Below the pieces are notes generated by a model. That model did not search any database. It saw only the letters and a list, made by a program, of their open reading frames with translations, and was not told the DNA's origin. 64,000 nt of DNA, taken from assembly GCA_030524425.1 (NCBI GenBank), contig JAUNGN010000003.1, positions 62,001 to 126,000 on the forward strand. The letters are read 5' to 3'. Source of the stretch: Clostridia bacterium (GTDB lineage Bacteria; Bacillota; Clostridia; Lachnospirales; CAG-274). Position 1 is the stretch's first letter, and the number at the start of each line of letters is the position of its first letter. Positions 9,619 to 18,585 of this stretch are shown here, piece by piece. A program made the position numbers and the translations under genes.

Positions 9619-10303
9619 AATTAGTGGTCTTGATGCATATTACGGTGACAGTAAGATTATAGATAATTTAACTCTTGATGTACCAAAAGGTAAAATTGTA
9701 GCATTAATCGGAAGAAATGGTGTTGGAAAATCAACAACATTAAAATCAGTTATGGGTTTGACAAAAACTCCAAGAGGTTCCGTTAAGCTTGATGGTACTG
9801 AAATGCTTAAATTAAAGCCTTATGAAAGAGCAAAATTAGGCATTGGTTATGTTCCTCAGGGAAGGGATATTTTTCCTCAAATGACAGTTGAGGAAAATTT
9901 ACATTTGGGACTTACAATTAAGGGTAAAAAGGCAAAGGTGCCCGATAATGTAATTTCACTCTTTCCTGTCATATCTAAGTTTGCCCTCAGAAAGGGCGGT
10001 GACCTTTCCGGAGGTCAGCAGCAGCAGCTGGCAATAGCAAGAGCACTTGCTTCTGAACCAAAGCTTCTTATTCTTGATGAGCCTACAGAGGGTATACAGC
10101 CTTCTGTAATTGAAGACATAGGGTATGCCATTAAGAAAATAAATGAGTGGACAGGTATTTCAATATTAATTGTTGAGCAGTATCTTGATTTTGTTCTTGA
10201 TGTGGCAGATGAATATTATGTTATGGATAAAGGTCAGGTTGTTATGCATGGTGATGTTGCTTACGCAAATAAGGAAGAAATACAGACAAGAATGACTATT
10301 TAG
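9611..10303 (+). CDS. urtE: Urea ABC transporter ATP-binding protein UrtE
   Basis: A 230-residue LivF-type ATPase with Walker A GRNGVGKSTTLK, signature LSGGQQQQLAIARAL and Walker B LLILDEPTEGIQPSV. The ATG at 9611 (MLKISGLDAYYGDSK) matches the family N-terminus; an upstream in-frame start at 9563 would overlap urtD by 56 nt without reason. It ends the urt operon, before an intrinsic terminator. In cyanobacteria, PII proteins are reported to contact UrtE; whether that applies here is unknown. Confidence 0.94.
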   Translation: MLKISGLDAYYGDSKIIDNLTLDVPKGKIVALIGRNGVGKSTTLKSVMGLTKTPRGSVKLDGTEMLKLKPYERAKLGIGYVPQGRDIFPQMTVEENLHLGLTIKGKKAKVPDNVISLFPVISKFALRKGGDLSGGQQQQLAIARALASEPKLLILDEPTEGIQPSVIEDIGYAIKKINEWTGISILIVEQYLDFVLDVADEYYVMDKGQVVMHGDVAYANKEEIQTRMTI

Positions 10304-10313
10304 TGTAAATTGG

Positions 10314-10353
10314 CGGTTATTGTACTGTTTTTGGTACAATAATCGTTTTTTAT
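10314..10353 (+). terminator. Intrinsic terminator of the urt operon
   Basis: CGGTTATTGTAC (10314-10325) pairs with GTACAATAATCG (10334-10345) over 12 bp with one G-U, followed by TTTTTTATT. Confidence 0.88.
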
Positions 10354-10396
10354 TGTGTAAATATTAACAAATAATTAAAATTTTTTGAATTTTTTG

Positions 10397-10425
10397 TTGA
10401 CCGAAGGTGAAAATAAATATATAAT
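10397..10425 (+). promoter_or_regulatory. Promoter of the NCS2 permease gene
   Basis: TTGACC (10397-10402), a 17-bp spacer, and TATAAT (10420-10425), about 36 nt upstream of the start codon. Confidence 0.75.
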
Positions 10426-10461
10426 TAATAAGTAAGTAAATATTTTTAAGGAGGTACGCTT

Positions 10462-11841
10462 ATGCTGGAAAAGTTATTCAAGCTAAAGGAACACAACACC
10501 GACGTTAAAACAGAGGTGCTTGCAGGTATTACCATATTTATGACAATGGCTTACATACTGGCCGTAAACCCAAGTATTTTGGCTGATGCAGGTATGGACA
10601 GAGGAGCTGTATTTACAGCTACAGCTATTGCATCTTTTATAGGCACATTATTAATGGCTTTATTTGCAAATTATCCTTTTGCTTTGGCTCCTGGTATGGG
10701 TCTTAATGCATACTTTGCATATACTGTTGTTATTGGTATGGGTTATTCATGGGAAATAGCCTTAACTGCAGTATTTGTTGAAGGTATTATTTTCATTCTT
10801 TTGTCTTTAACTAATATCAGAACCGCAATATTTAATGCAATACCTATGACGCTTAAAACTGCTGTTTCGGTAGGTATAGGTTTATATATTGCTATTATTG
10901 GTTTAAAAAATGCAAATATTGTTACAGGCAGCTTGTCTTTATTTACAATTGACGGCTATATTGCTGCTAAGGGATTAGAGGCCGGCGCAGTTGGTATGCA
11001 TGATGTTGGTATTACTGTATTACTTGCGATTATCGGTACGATTATTACAGCTGTTTTAGTAGCAAGAAATGTAAAAGGCAATATACTTTTAGGTATTCTT
11101 ATTACTTGGATTTTAGGTATTATTTGCCAGTTTGCCGGATTATATGTTCCAAATGCTTCAGCCGGTTTTTATTCTTTGCTTCCTGATTTCAGTGCAGGTA
11201 TTTCAATACCTAGTATTGCTCCTGTATTCTGCAAGCTGGATTTCAGTAATGTATTATCAGTTGATTTTGTTGTTGTTGTATTTGCTTTCCTGTTTGTTGA
11301 TTTGTTTGATACCATTGGTACTCTTATTGGTGTATCTTCAAAGGCAGGTCTTCTTGACAAGGATGGCAAGCTGCCAAGAATAAAGGGTGCTTTATTGGCT
11401 GATGCGGTTGCAACAACTGCAGGTGCAGTTCTCGGTACATCTACAACAACCACATATATTGAGAGTGCGTCAGGTGTTACTGAAGGCGGCAGAACAGGTT
11501 TAACAGCTTTAGTTACTGCAATTTTATTTGCCGTTGCATTATTATTGTCACCTATTTTCCTTGCTATTCCATCATTTGCAACTGCTCCTGCACTTATTAT
11601 TGTAGGTTTTTATATGGTAACAAATATTGCTAATATTGATTTTAATAATGCTTTTGAGGCAATTCCTGCGTATATATGTATGATTGCAATGCCATTCTTC
11701 TCAAGTATTTCTGAGGGTATTTCAATGGGTATTATTTCTTATACTGTTCTGTATATTATAAATCCTGACAAGAAGAGTAAGTTAGGTATATTGATGTATA
11801 TTTTATCAATATTATTTATTATTAAATATTTTGTATTATAA
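10462..11841 (+). CDS. NCS2-family nucleobase permease (AzgA/PbuG-like, guanine/hypoxanthine type)
   Basis: A 459-residue hydrophobic transporter with about a dozen membrane segments. The N-terminus EVLAGITIFMTMAYILAVNP, the ANYPFALAPGMGLNAYFAY motif, DLFDTIGTLIGVSSKAG and GTSTTTTYIESASGV are hallmarks of the AzgA subgroup. Expected role is proton-coupled uptake of adenine, guanine or hypoxanthine. It has its own promoter and terminator, so it is a separate unit from urt, but it fits a nitrogen-acquisition neighbourhood. Exact substrate cannot be read from sequence. Confidence 0.88.
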   Translation: MLEKLFKLKEHNTDVKTEVLAGITIFMTMAYILAVNPSILADAGMDRGAVFTATAIASFIGTLLMALFANYPFALAPGMGLNAYFAYTVVIGMGYSWEIALTAVFVEGIIFILLSLTNIRTAIFNAIPMTLKTAVSVGIGLYIAIIGLKNANIVTGSLSLFTIDGYIAAKGLEAGAVGMHDVGITVLLAIIGTIITAVLVARNVKGNILLGILITWILGIICQFAGLYVPNASAGFYSLLPDFSAGISIPSIAPVFCKLDFSNVLSVDFVVVVFAFLFVDLFDTIGTLIGVSSKAGLLDKDGKLPRIKGALLADAVATTAGAVLGTSTTTTYIESASGVTEGGRTGLTALVTAILFAVALLLSPIFLAIPSFATAPALIIVGFYMVTNIANIDFNNAFEAIPAYICMIAMPFFSSISEGISMGIISYTVLYIINPDKKSKLGILMYILSILFIIKYFVL

Positions 11842-11846
11842 GAATT

Positions 11847-11880
11847 AGGATGAGGTTTTTTGGCCTCATCCTTTTGTATT
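11847..11880. terminator. Bidirectional terminator between the NCS2 permease and spo0A
   Basis: AGGATGAGG (11847-11855) and CCTCATCCT (11864-11872) enclose a T-rich loop; TTTTGTATTTT follows on plus. It lies between two convergent genes, with the spo0A stop at 11886. Confidence 0.85.
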
Positions 11881-11885
11881 TTAAA

Positions 11886-12674
11886 TTATGATGCCTTAAT
11901 TTCAAGTCTTAATCTGTCGGCAATTAAAGCTATAAATTCACTGTTTGTAGGCTTACCCTTATTATTTGATACAGTATATCCAAAAAGAGAATCAATGGCA
12001 TCCACCTTACCTCTGCTCCATGCTACCTCAATTGCATGTCTTATGGCTCTTTCAACTCTGCTTGGAGTAGTATTGCATTTTTTTGCTATGGCAGGATATA
12101 GTTCCTTTGTAATATAATTAAGTACATCTATATCATTTATAGCCATGATTATAGCTTCTCTCATATAATGATAACCTCTTATGTGTGCAGGAACGCCAAC
12201 TTCGTGTAAAATATTTGTTACTCTTGTTTCAAGGTCAATATCGCTATGGTTGCTATAGCAAAGTCCCGTATTTAAAACGCCCTTTTTGGTTACAGGTTCT
12301 CTCAGCTGTCTTATTCTTGAAACCAGCAGTTCCATATCAAAAGGCTTTGCAATGTAATATTTGGCTCCCAAGGTAAATGCTTTTTGAGTTATCTGTTCAC
12401 CTGTAATTGCAGTAAGCATAATACACATGGTATTCTTTGCTTTATTTGCGTTGTGGAGTTTCTCAAGAACTCCTATACCGTCAAGTTTAGGCATAATACC
12501 GTCAATGAGAGCAATATCAGGTGTTTCATTGATAATTTTTTCATATGCTTCCTGTCCGTCGTGAGCAATGCTGACGATTTCCATGTCTTCTTGTTTTTCA
12601 ATGTAATTACTAAGGCAATCACAAAAGTCCTTATTATCATCTGCTATTAATACGGTTAACTTTTCCTTGTTCAT
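11886..12674 (-). CDS. spo0A: Sporulation master response regulator Spo0A
   Basis: A 262-residue protein with an N-terminal receiver domain and the C-terminal sporulation-initiation DNA-binding domain. The acidic pocket is ADDN (residues 11-14), the phosphorylation site is D58 ([13 protein letters not shown]), and the recognition region reads [21 protein letters not shown] followed by [15 protein letters not shown]. It marks the host as a likely spore former. An AGGAGG SD is present. The usual clostridial neighbour spoIVB is not next to it; the upstream gene is a CYTH protein. Confidence 0.98.
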   Translation of the reverse strand: MNKEKLTVLIADDNKDFCDCLSNYIEKQEDMEIVSIAHDGQEAYEKIINETPDIALIDGIMPKLDGIGVLEKLHNANKAKNTMCIMLTAITGEQITQKAFTLGAKYYIAKPFDMELLVSRIRQLREPVTKKGVLNTGLCYSNHSDIDLETRVTNILHEVGVPAHIRGYHYMREAIIMAINDIDVLNYITKELYPAIAKKCNTTPSRVERAIRHAIEVAWSRGKVDAIDSLFGYTVSNNKGKPTNSEFIALIADRLRLEIKAS

Positions 12675-12726
12675 TTTTTAATCCTCCTGTTTATGAAAAA
12701 ATATAAAATATTGTTGTTGGTAAAAA

Positions 12727-12741
12727 TGGTAATATTTACCA
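12727..12741. repeat. Short inverted repeat in the spo0A 5' UTR
   Basis: TGGTAA-TAT-TTACCA lies immediately downstream of the predicted spo0A transcription start. It is a possible repressor site or small RNA hairpin; no known 0A box is recognised in it. Confidence 0.4.
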
Positions 12742-12750
12742 GATATGGAT

Positions 12751-12779
12751 ATTATAATACATACTTTCATAAAATGCAA
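12751..12779 (-). promoter_or_regulatory. Promoter of spo0A
   Basis: On the minus strand TTGCAT, 17 bp, TATAAT. The predicted start near 12744 gives a leader of about 70 nt. Confidence 0.7.
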
Positions 12780-12789
12780 GAGAAATTTA

Positions 12790-13266
12790 TTAATTTTTTG
12801 CAGGTTTACCAAATTTTGCCAGTGATGAATTACTATATCTGGCATCTTGTGTAACTTCTTGTCCAAACCAGTCGGGAGAATTAAACATTATGGCGGATTT
12901 TGTGGAAGGAAATTCAACCTCAACATTCATAAAACCTGATAGAACCCCCTTATAAATGTCAAGTTCTGCTTTTAAATTATTATCAAGAGGTATTATGTAC
13001 CTTGTTTTTTCAATAGTATTTCCTTCTACCTTTAACCATAATCCGTCAAATTGTTCCCGTGTAAGCTCAATTTCATACTCAAGCTTTTTCATCAGACCGG
13101 CACTTTTAACAGTTAGAATATATTTGTCATCCCATTGTCTTAATCTTATAGTGGGATTTGTGGAAATATATCCCTGTTTTATTTTGTGGTGTGTAAAGTT
13201 TTCCAGATTATTTGGTAAAGTTTTGATTAAAAATTTTCGTTCAATTTCATAATTTTCATTTTTCAT
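12790..13266 (-). CDS. CYTH-domain triphosphate tunnel metalloenzyme-like protein
   Basis: A 158-residue single-domain CYTH protein. It shows the defining N-terminal EIERKFLI (ExExK) motif at residues 7-14, RLRQW, and paired charged strands (ILTVKSAG, YEIELTREQFDGLW, KAELDIYKG, VEVEFPS) that line the tunnel. Family members hydrolyse inorganic triphosphate or related substrates with divalent metal; some are annotated as class IV adenylate cyclases. The physiological substrate is unknown. It is upstream of spo0A on the same strand, but spo0A has its own promoter. Confidence 0.85.
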   Translation of the reverse strand: MKNENYEIERKFLIKTLPNNLENFTHHKIKQGYISTNPTIRLRQWDDKYILTVKSAGLMKKLEYEIELTREQFDGLWLKVEGNTIEKTRYIIPLDNNLKAELDIYKGVLSGFMNVEVEFPSTKSAIMFNSPDWFGQEVTQDARYSNSSLAKFGKPAKN

Positions 13267-13347
13267 TTTATCACCCTTGAATTAATATTTGTAATATGGT
13301 ATAACTAATTATAACATATTAAATTTAAAAATGGGAGGTTTTTGTAT

Positions 13348-13893
13348 ATGGTAGTTGTTTTTTTGGCAAATGGCTGTGAAGAAATTGAAGCGTTAACACA
13401 AATTGATGTACTGAGAAGGGCAGGAATTGATGCAAAAGGTGTATCAATAACAACGGAAAAGGTTATAAAAGGTGCACATGGAATTGATTTTATGGCTGAC
13501 TGTACAATATATGATGTTGACTTTGACAAGGTTAATATGGTAGTTTTGCCGGGAGGACTTGAAGGAAGAAATAATTTAATGAACAGCAAGGAAACGGTTA
13601 CTGTGTGTAAAAAGTTTAATGAATTGGGTAAAATTGTAGCAGCTATATGTGCTTCACCAAGCGTTCTTGGGGAAAATGGTATGTTAGAAGGTAAAAAGGC
13701 TGTATGTTATCCCGGATTTGAAAAGCAGTGCCATGGTGCCTGTATTGTGAATAATGAAAATGTTGTAAGAGATGATAATATAATTACATCAAGAGGACCT
13801 GCTACTGCTATGGAATTTGCCGTGGAATTGGTCAGAGCAATAGCAGGAGATGAGACAGCTGATAAAACTGCGGAAGGCTTGCTTCTTAAATAA
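13348..13893 (+). CDS. DJ-1/PfpI family protein
   Basis: A 181-residue class I glutamine amidotransferase-like protein of the DJ-1 subgroup. Visible elements are the N-terminal FLANGCEEIEALTQIDVLRRAG with the conserved Glu, the GGLEGRNNL loop, and the nucleophile elbow AAICASPSVLG holding the reactive Cys near residue 103. Members include glyoxalase-like and redox-stress proteins, with variable activity. The ATG at 13348 (GGGAGG 9 nt upstream) is chosen over an in-frame TTG at 13342. The 3' end overlaps the convergent gene at 13886 by 8 bp. Confidence 0.85.
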   Translation: MVVVFLANGCEEIEALTQIDVLRRAGIDAKGVSITTEKVIKGAHGIDFMADCTIYDVDFDKVNMVVLPGGLEGRNNLMNSKETVTVCKKFNELGKIVAAICASPSVLGENGMLEGKKAVCYPGFEKQCHGACIVNNENVVRDDNIITSRGPATAMEFAVELVRAIAGDETADKTAEGLLLK

Positions 13894-14278
13894 GCTTAAA
13901 CAGCTGTGGGAAATTAGCCTCCGATATTTCTGTTATATGTAATGTACTGCAGGCTTTTTCTACTTTGGACTTGTCTATGTTATATATGTATGCAATATCT
14001 TTCGGAGAATAGGTTTTGCTGTTATAATAGCTTAGGGACTTCTTAAATATTTTACATATATAACTGCTTCCGTTGAGCATAATAGTTGGTATAATGTCAG
14101 AGGTTAAATTGTTTATATGCTTTGAATCAAGTATAGTATTTATTTCTGTTGGTGTAATATGTAAGAGATTGCTTAGTTCATTAATATCTACATTGCTGTA
14201 GTTTGCCTTTATTATTAAATCAAGAGCCTGTAATGTGGGGCATATTTCATTATAATAAACATTAAAAAAATTATTCAT
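13886..14278 (-). CDS. Hypothetical protein with possible helix-turn-helix segments
   Basis: A 130-residue protein that I do not recognise. Two stretches look HTH-like: VDINELSNLLHITPTEINTIL (about residues 31-51) and YSPKDIAYIYNIDKSKVEKAC (about 90-110). The ATG at 14278 is preferred to a GTG at 14287 because AAGGAG overlaps the GTG and is 8 nt from the ATG. It is convergent with the DJ-1 gene and divergent from the gene at 14410. It may be a small regulator; no function assigned. Confidence 0.6.
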   Translation of the reverse strand: MNNFFNVYYNEICPTLQALDLIIKANYSNVDINELSNLLHITPTEINTILDSKHINNLTSDIIPTIMLNGSSYICKIFKKSLSYYNSKTYSPKDIAYIYNIDKSKVEKACSTLHITEISEANFPQLFKLI

Positions 14279-14409
14279 GGTGTTCACTCCTTATATTTAT
14301 AATTATAAAGAGTGAAATTTTAAATGTCCAGTTGTAAATACTGGAAGCTGTACAAGAGCAAAGACAGTATGTAGTATTGTTTGATAAATTGGAATTGGAG
14401 TTGTTGATT

Positions 14410-14931
14410 ATGAATGCGTTGCAAAAATATTTTAGTTACAGACAAGCATTGATTGATCAGTATATGAAAGGAGATTTGACTAAGAAAGAGTATCTTAACA
14501 GAAATTTGGATGCGGTTTTGGCATTAAAGGATGAACCGTTTAAAAGGGTTGATACTGTGGAAAAGGGATTATTTAATTATCAGTTTTTTAATGCTATGGC
14601 TAAAGACGCATGTATGGAAGCGAGAAAGTATGCAGGGAAGGAATTCTGTTATATTTACAATGAGCAGATTGACTATTATTATGACAGAAAAGACGGTGCA
14701 ACAATGAGAATACTTGAACTGCTGGATTTCAGAGGAGTACAGTCATATTTTATAAAAGTAAAGAGCAGAGATTTAAAGAATAAGTTGTTTGAAATCATAC
14801 TTGGGGATGAAAATAATATGATTTTACACTCGACTTCTGAAGCAGTTTTAAATCGCCTAAGAGAAGAAAACTGCTTCAGTGAAGGCGTAAGAAAGTCTGT
14901 TATTGACGGTTATATTAATCACAAATATTAA
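14410..14931 (+). CDS. Conserved hypothetical protein (DUF6648-like)
   Basis: A 173-residue soluble protein. It begins with a helical segment (ALQKYFSYRQALIDQYMKGDLTK) and then KKEYLNRNLDAVL, resembling a family of short clostridial proteins I tentatively equate with DUF6648. No catalytic motif or membrane segment is seen. The ATG at 14410 is chosen because TTGGAG lies 9 nt upstream; a TTG at 14377 would add 11 residues. It overlaps the convergent exporter gene by 4 nt. Confidence 0.6.
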   Translation: MNALQKYFSYRQALIDQYMKGDLTKKEYLNRNLDAVLALKDEPFKRVDTVEKGLFNYQFFNAMAKDACMEARKYAGKEFCYIYNEQIDYYYDRKDGATMRILELLDFRGVQSYFIKVKSRDLKNKLFEIILGDENNMILHSTSEAVLNRLREENCFSEGVRKSVIDGYINHKY

Positions 14932-15362
14932 TTTGTCTTTACTTTATATATTATTTTTATTATTGAAGAAACTATCATAATGCCTGCGGCTATTGAGCTG
15001 GCTAAAAAGATGGTTTCTTTTCCATATAAAACAAAATTAAACCATTCGCCTTTTATGGCACTGCTCATTGTAAAATATAATGAACCGCCCGGAATCAATA
15101 TAATAATATTTGGTACAAGAAAGGTGGTAGTTGGTGTTTTTATAATTCTTGCGGCAATTTCCGTATACAGAGCCAGGAATATTGTTACCGTAAAAGCCTG
15201 GAGATCTTCATTATTTATAAATGTTAAGGATAAATAAAGTATCCACCCTATAATTCCCCCTGCAAAAGGAACAAGGAGTCTTTTGCCTTTAACATTGTAA
15301 AGAAGGGCAAACCCTAATGATGCAATACCCGCCGTAAATATTTGAACCAAGTAAGTTATCAT
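14928..15362 (-). CDS. Threonine/serine exporter-type membrane protein, small subunit (DUF3815 / ThrE C-terminal half)
   Basis: A 144-residue hydrophobic protein with about four to five membrane segments and the LVPNIIILIPGGSLYFTM motif found in the C-terminal half of ThrE-like exporters. Its ATG overlaps the TGA of the larger subunit gene (ATGA), so the two are translationally coupled and probably form a single transporter split in two. Confidence 0.82.
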   Translation of the reverse strand: MITYLVQIFTAGIASLGFALLYNVKGKRLLVPFAGGIIGWILYLSLTFINNEDLQAFTVTIFLALYTEIAARIIKTPTTTFLVPNIIILIPGGSLYFTMSSAIKGEWFNFVLYGKETIFLASSIAAGIMIVSSIIKIIYKVKTN

Positions 15363-16117
15363 AATATTAATCCTCCAAGATATACAGTAGCTATAACAAA
15401 TCCCGTTGCTACAGCTACAGCCTTTATAATACTTTCAACAAAACGCAAAAGACCTGACATGGTGTCACCGCTAATCATATCCCTTATTGAGTTTGTAATA
15501 GCAACACCAGGTATCATAAGCATTATATTCCCGATAACTATGCTATCCAAGTCATTTCCAAAGCCGGATTTTACTGAAATAACTGCTAATGTACCTGATA
15601 TAAAGGCTATAATTATTGTTACCAGTGTTATATTTGCTCCCATATAGTCGGATTTTTTTATAAGTAAGTACATTAGCATACCTAAAATACCTGATACTAT
15701 ACCATCTGTAATACCTCCGCCGAAATATACTGTAAGCGATAGAGCAATGATGCCATATATACCGCACATAGCCATGGAGGAATAACCGTTGTCTTTAATA
15801 ATGTTTTCATATCTGTTTAAAATATAGTCAAGACCGGGTTTTTTTGTACAAATTTCTCTTGAAAGACTGTTAAGCTTGTCCAGTCTGTCAAGATTTGTTT
15901 TATAGTCAAATATTCTTTTTGTTTGTGTATATATTTCATCGTGTGTCTTAATTGTTGTTATAATACTTGATGTAATGGTAAATACATTTACCTCGATTAC
16001 ATTGTATGCCCTGCATATTCTTGATATCGTGTCTTCAACACGGCTTACTTCAGCACCGCATATAAGCATTTCTTTGCCTATATTCATAGCTAAATCCAAA
16101 AGTTTTTTATAATCCAT
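15359..16117 (-). CDS. Threonine/serine exporter-type protein, large subunit (DUF1212 / ThrE N-terminal half)
   Basis: A 252-residue protein with a cytoplasmic N-terminal domain (LDLAMNIGKEMLICGAEVSRVEDTI, residues 5-29, the conserved GAExxRVE motif) followed by about five membrane spans and the VIGNIMLMIPGVAITNSIRD motif. Together with the downstream small subunit it matches the ThrE family exporting threonine or serine; paralogues in other bacteria export other small acids. The ATG at 16117 has a GGGGTG SD; an in-frame start at 16165 would add 16 residues with no SD. Confidence 0.85.
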   Translation of the reverse strand: MDYKKLLDLAMNIGKEMLICGAEVSRVEDTISRICRAYNVIEVNVFTITSSIITTIKTHDEIYTQTKRIFDYKTNLDRLDKLNSLSREICTKKPGLDYILNRYENIIKDNGYSSMAMCGIYGIIALSLTVYFGGGITDGIVSGILGMLMYLLIKKSDYMGANITLVTIIIAFISGTLAVISVKSGFGNDLDSIVIGNIMLMIPGVAITNSIRDMISGDTMSGLLRFVESIIKAVAVATGFVIATVYLGGLIL

Positions 16118-16243
16118 TTTTTTCACCCCAGCTTTATATATTTCAGTTAAGTTAGAGTATAACACTTAAAACGATATAAAACAAGCAGGTATAAATATTA
16201 AATTTGTGTAAATACTATTGAAATGTATTTTACATTTATATAG

Positions 16244-16272
16244 TTGCGGGACTTGCTGTAATAGTATACAAT
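16244..16272 (+). promoter_or_regulatory. Possible promoter of the DUF503 gene
   Basis: TTGCGG, 17 bp, TACAAT, about 33 nt before the start codon. A plausible but imperfect match. Confidence 0.4.
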
Positions 16273-16304
16273 AATAAAAAGGCAAAATCTTAGGAGGTGA
16301 CTTT

Positions 16305-16586
16305 ATGATTATAGGAAGCTGTGTTATATATATGACAGCAGAATGGTGCAATTCTCTTAAAGAAAAACGTATGGTAGTTAAAAGTATTGTAGAAAAGACA
16401 AAGCATAAATTTAATATTTCAATAGCCGAGGTAGACCGGCAGGATATTCATAAATCTATTGTAATAGGCTTTGCATGTGTTACAAATGAGGTAAGGCATG
16501 CCGATGAAATTATAGAAAATGTGCTTAATTACATAGAGAGAAATACCGATGCGGTTATTGACGATGTAGAAAGGGAAATTTTTTGA
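16305..16586 (+). CDS. DUF503 (YlxP-like) family protein
   Basis: A 93-residue protein with the family signature SLKEKRMVVKSIVEKTKHKFN and ISIAEVDRQDIHKS, then a C-terminal helix NVLNYIERN. YlxP in other Firmicutes lies in the nusA-infB region and has been linked to ribosome maturation; here it sits upstream of the trigger factor gene instead. It has an AGGAGGTG SD. Confidence 0.88.
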   Translation: MIIGSCVIYMTAEWCNSLKEKRMVVKSIVEKTKHKFNISIAEVDRQDIHKSIVIGFACVTNEVRHADEIIENVLNYIERNTDAVIDDVEREIF

Positions 16587-16615
16587 AAATAATACTGGAT
16601 TTTTGTGTAATGTTG

Positions 16616-16624
16616 TGTTATAAT
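16616..16624 (+). promoter_or_regulatory. Extended -10 promoter element upstream of tig
   Basis: TGTTATAAT is a TGnTATAAT extended -10 with no clear -35. It would start transcription near 16631, about 30 nt before tig. Confidence 0.45.
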
Positions 16625-16661
16625 GCTAAGAAGTGCAATTACGTTTAAGGAGGATATATTA

Positions 16662-17936
16662 ATGAGCACAGTTGAAAATATGGAAAAGAATAAAGTTAAA
16701 ATTTCTTTTTCTGCAGATGCGGAAACTTTTGAAAAGGGTATGGAATACTCTTATAATAAGAATAAGGGAGCAATAAGCATTCAGGGATTCAGAAAAGGCA
16801 AGGCTCCAAGAAAGTTAATTGAAGCTCAGTACGGAAAAGCAATCTTTTATGATGATGCCGTTAATTATATATTACCGGAAGCTTATGATGCTGCAGTAGC
16901 TGAAAATAATCTTGAAGTTGTTTCAAAGCCTGAAATTGATGTTACGGCTATAGATGAAAACGGTGTTTCATTTACTGCTGAAGTATGGATAAAGCCTGAA
17001 GTTAATCTTGGTGAATATAAGGGCTTAACTTATACTAAAAAGGATCCGAACCCTACCGATGAGGATATTGATGCAGAGCTTAAAAAGGAACAGGAAAAGG
17101 CAGCAAGAATAGTTGATGTAACAGACAGAGCTGTTCAAAACGGAGATATTGCTAATATTGACTTTAAAGGTTATATTGATGATGTTGCTTTTGAAGGCGG
17201 AGAAGGCGAAGGGTTTGATTTGGAGATTGGCTCTCATTCATTTATAGATAACTTTGAGGAGCAGTTAATCGGTGCTGAAATTGGTCAGGATGTAGTTGTA
17301 AATGTTACTTTCCCTGAAAATTACGGCAAGGAAGATTTAGCAAATAAGCCTGCTAAGTTTGAAGTTAAGATTAATTCTATTAAGGTTAAGGAGCTTCCTG
17401 AGTTAACTGATGAGTTTATTCAGGATACAACCGAGTGTGAAAACCTTAAGGATTACAGAAATGAAATCTGCGGTAATTTGTTAGCAGAAAATATTAAGAG
17501 AATTGATGCTGAAAAGGAAGAAGAACTTATTAATAAATTAGTTGACGTTTGTGAGATGGACGTTCCTCAGGCAATGATTGATTCTGATGTTGAAATGAAG
17601 ATTCAGGAATATGCTTATCAGCTTCAGCAGCAGGGCATAGGCTTAGATATGTACTTACAGTATATGGGTCAGACTATGGACTCAATGAAGGAGGCTTATA
17701 AGCCGTTATCAGAAAAGCATGTTAAGGCAAGATTAGCTCTTGAGGCTGTTGCCAAGGCTGAAAATATTGAAGTTACAGACGATGATGTTAAGGCTGAGGC
17801 TGAAAAGGTTGCAAAGGCTTATAATATGGAGGCTGAACAGATTATGCAGAGTGCAGACTTTGTGAATACTGTTAAGGCTGATTTACTTAGACAGAAGGCT
17901 TTAAAGGTTGTTGAGGAAGCAGCTAAGGAAGCATAA
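16662..17936 (+). CDS. tig: Trigger factor (ribosome-associated chaperone, FKBP-type PPIase)
   Basis: A 424-residue trigger factor with three domains. The N-terminal ribosome-binding domain carries GFRKGKAPRK (residues 40-49). A central FKBP-like domain covers about residues 145-245 (GDIANIDFKGYIDD, PENYGKEDLANKPAKFEVKI). The rest is the C-terminal helical chaperone cradle. The ATG at 16662 has an AAGGAGG SD; upstream in-frame codons from 16623 are not expected to be translated. It precedes clpP-clpX in the standard tig-clpP-clpX order. Confidence 0.97.
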   Translation: MSTVENMEKNKVKISFSADAETFEKGMEYSYNKNKGAISIQGFRKGKAPRKLIEAQYGKAIFYDDAVNYILPEAYDAAVAENNLEVVSKPEIDVTAIDENGVSFTAEVWIKPEVNLGEYKGLTYTKKDPNPTDEDIDAELKKEQEKAARIVDVTDRAVQNGDIANIDFKGYIDDVAFEGGEGEGFDLEIGSHSFIDNFEEQLIGAEIGQDVVVNVTFPENYGKEDLANKPAKFEVKINSIKVKELPELTDEFIQDTTECENLKDYRNEICGNLLAENIKRIDAEKEEELINKLVDVCEMDVPQAMIDSDVEMKIQEYAYQLQQQGIGLDMYLQYMGQTMDSMKEAYKPLSEKHVKARLALEAVAKAENIEVTDDDVKAEAEKVAKAYNMEAEQIMQSADFVNTVKADLLRQKALKVVEEAAKEA

Positions 17937-17988
17937 ACTGCCGGTAATTTATACGGCGGCAGATACTTAACTATTAGGAGGTATATGG

Positions 17989-18573
17989 ATGAGTTTGGTA
18001 CCTATTGTTGTTGAAAAAACTGCAGGCGGAGAAAGATCATATGATATTTACTCAAGGCTTTTACAGGATAGAATAATATTTTTAGGTGAAGAAGTTAATG
18101 ATACTACTGCAAGTCTGGTAGTGGCACAGCTCCTTTTCCTTGCGGCTGATGATCCTGATAAGGATATTAATTTGTATATTAATAGTCCAGGAGGTTCTGT
18201 TACTGCAGGTCTTGCAATTTATGATACAATGCAGTATATTAAACCTGATGTATCAACTATTTGTGTTGGTATGGCTGCAAGTATGGGTGCCTTTCTTTTG
18301 GCAGGTGGTGCAAAAGGCAAGAGATTTGCTCTTCCTAATTCTGAAATTATGATTCATCAGCCCTTGGGTGGTGCAAAGGGTCAGGCTACAGATATTAAAA
18401 TTCATGCTGAATATATACTTAAAATAAGAGATAAGCTTAATAAAATGCTTTCAGAGAATACGGGAAAACCGCTTGATGTGATTGAAGCTGATACAGAAAG
18501 GGATAACTTTATGTCAGCTGATGAAGCTGTGAATTATGGCCTTATAGATTCAGTTATAACAAGTCCTCAATAA
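17989..18573 (+). CDS. clpP: ATP-dependent Clp protease proteolytic subunit
   Basis: A 194-residue serine protease subunit that forms the tetradecameric Clp barrel. The catalytic triad is placed at S98 ([14 protein letters not shown]), H123 (MIHQPLGG) and D172 (ERDNFM). The N-terminal [22 protein letters not shown] is typical. It lies 52 bp after tig and 12 bp before clpX, so ClpXP is coexpressed. Confidence 0.98.
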   Translation: MSLVPIVVEKTAGGERSYDIYSRLLQDRIIFLGEEVNDTTASLVVAQLLFLAADDPDKDINLYINSPGGSVTAGLAIYDTMQYIKPDVSTICVGMAASMGAFLLAGGAKGKRFALPNSEIMIHQPLGGAKGQATDIKIHAEYILKIRDKLNKMLSENTGKPLDVIEADTERDNFMSADEAVNYGLIDSVITSPQ

Positions 18574-18585
18574 AGGAGAGAGAAG

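Noticed and set aside
13342-13347. TTG start for the DJ-1 family gene
   Set aside because: Only 3 nt from the SD; the ATG at 13348 is properly spaced.
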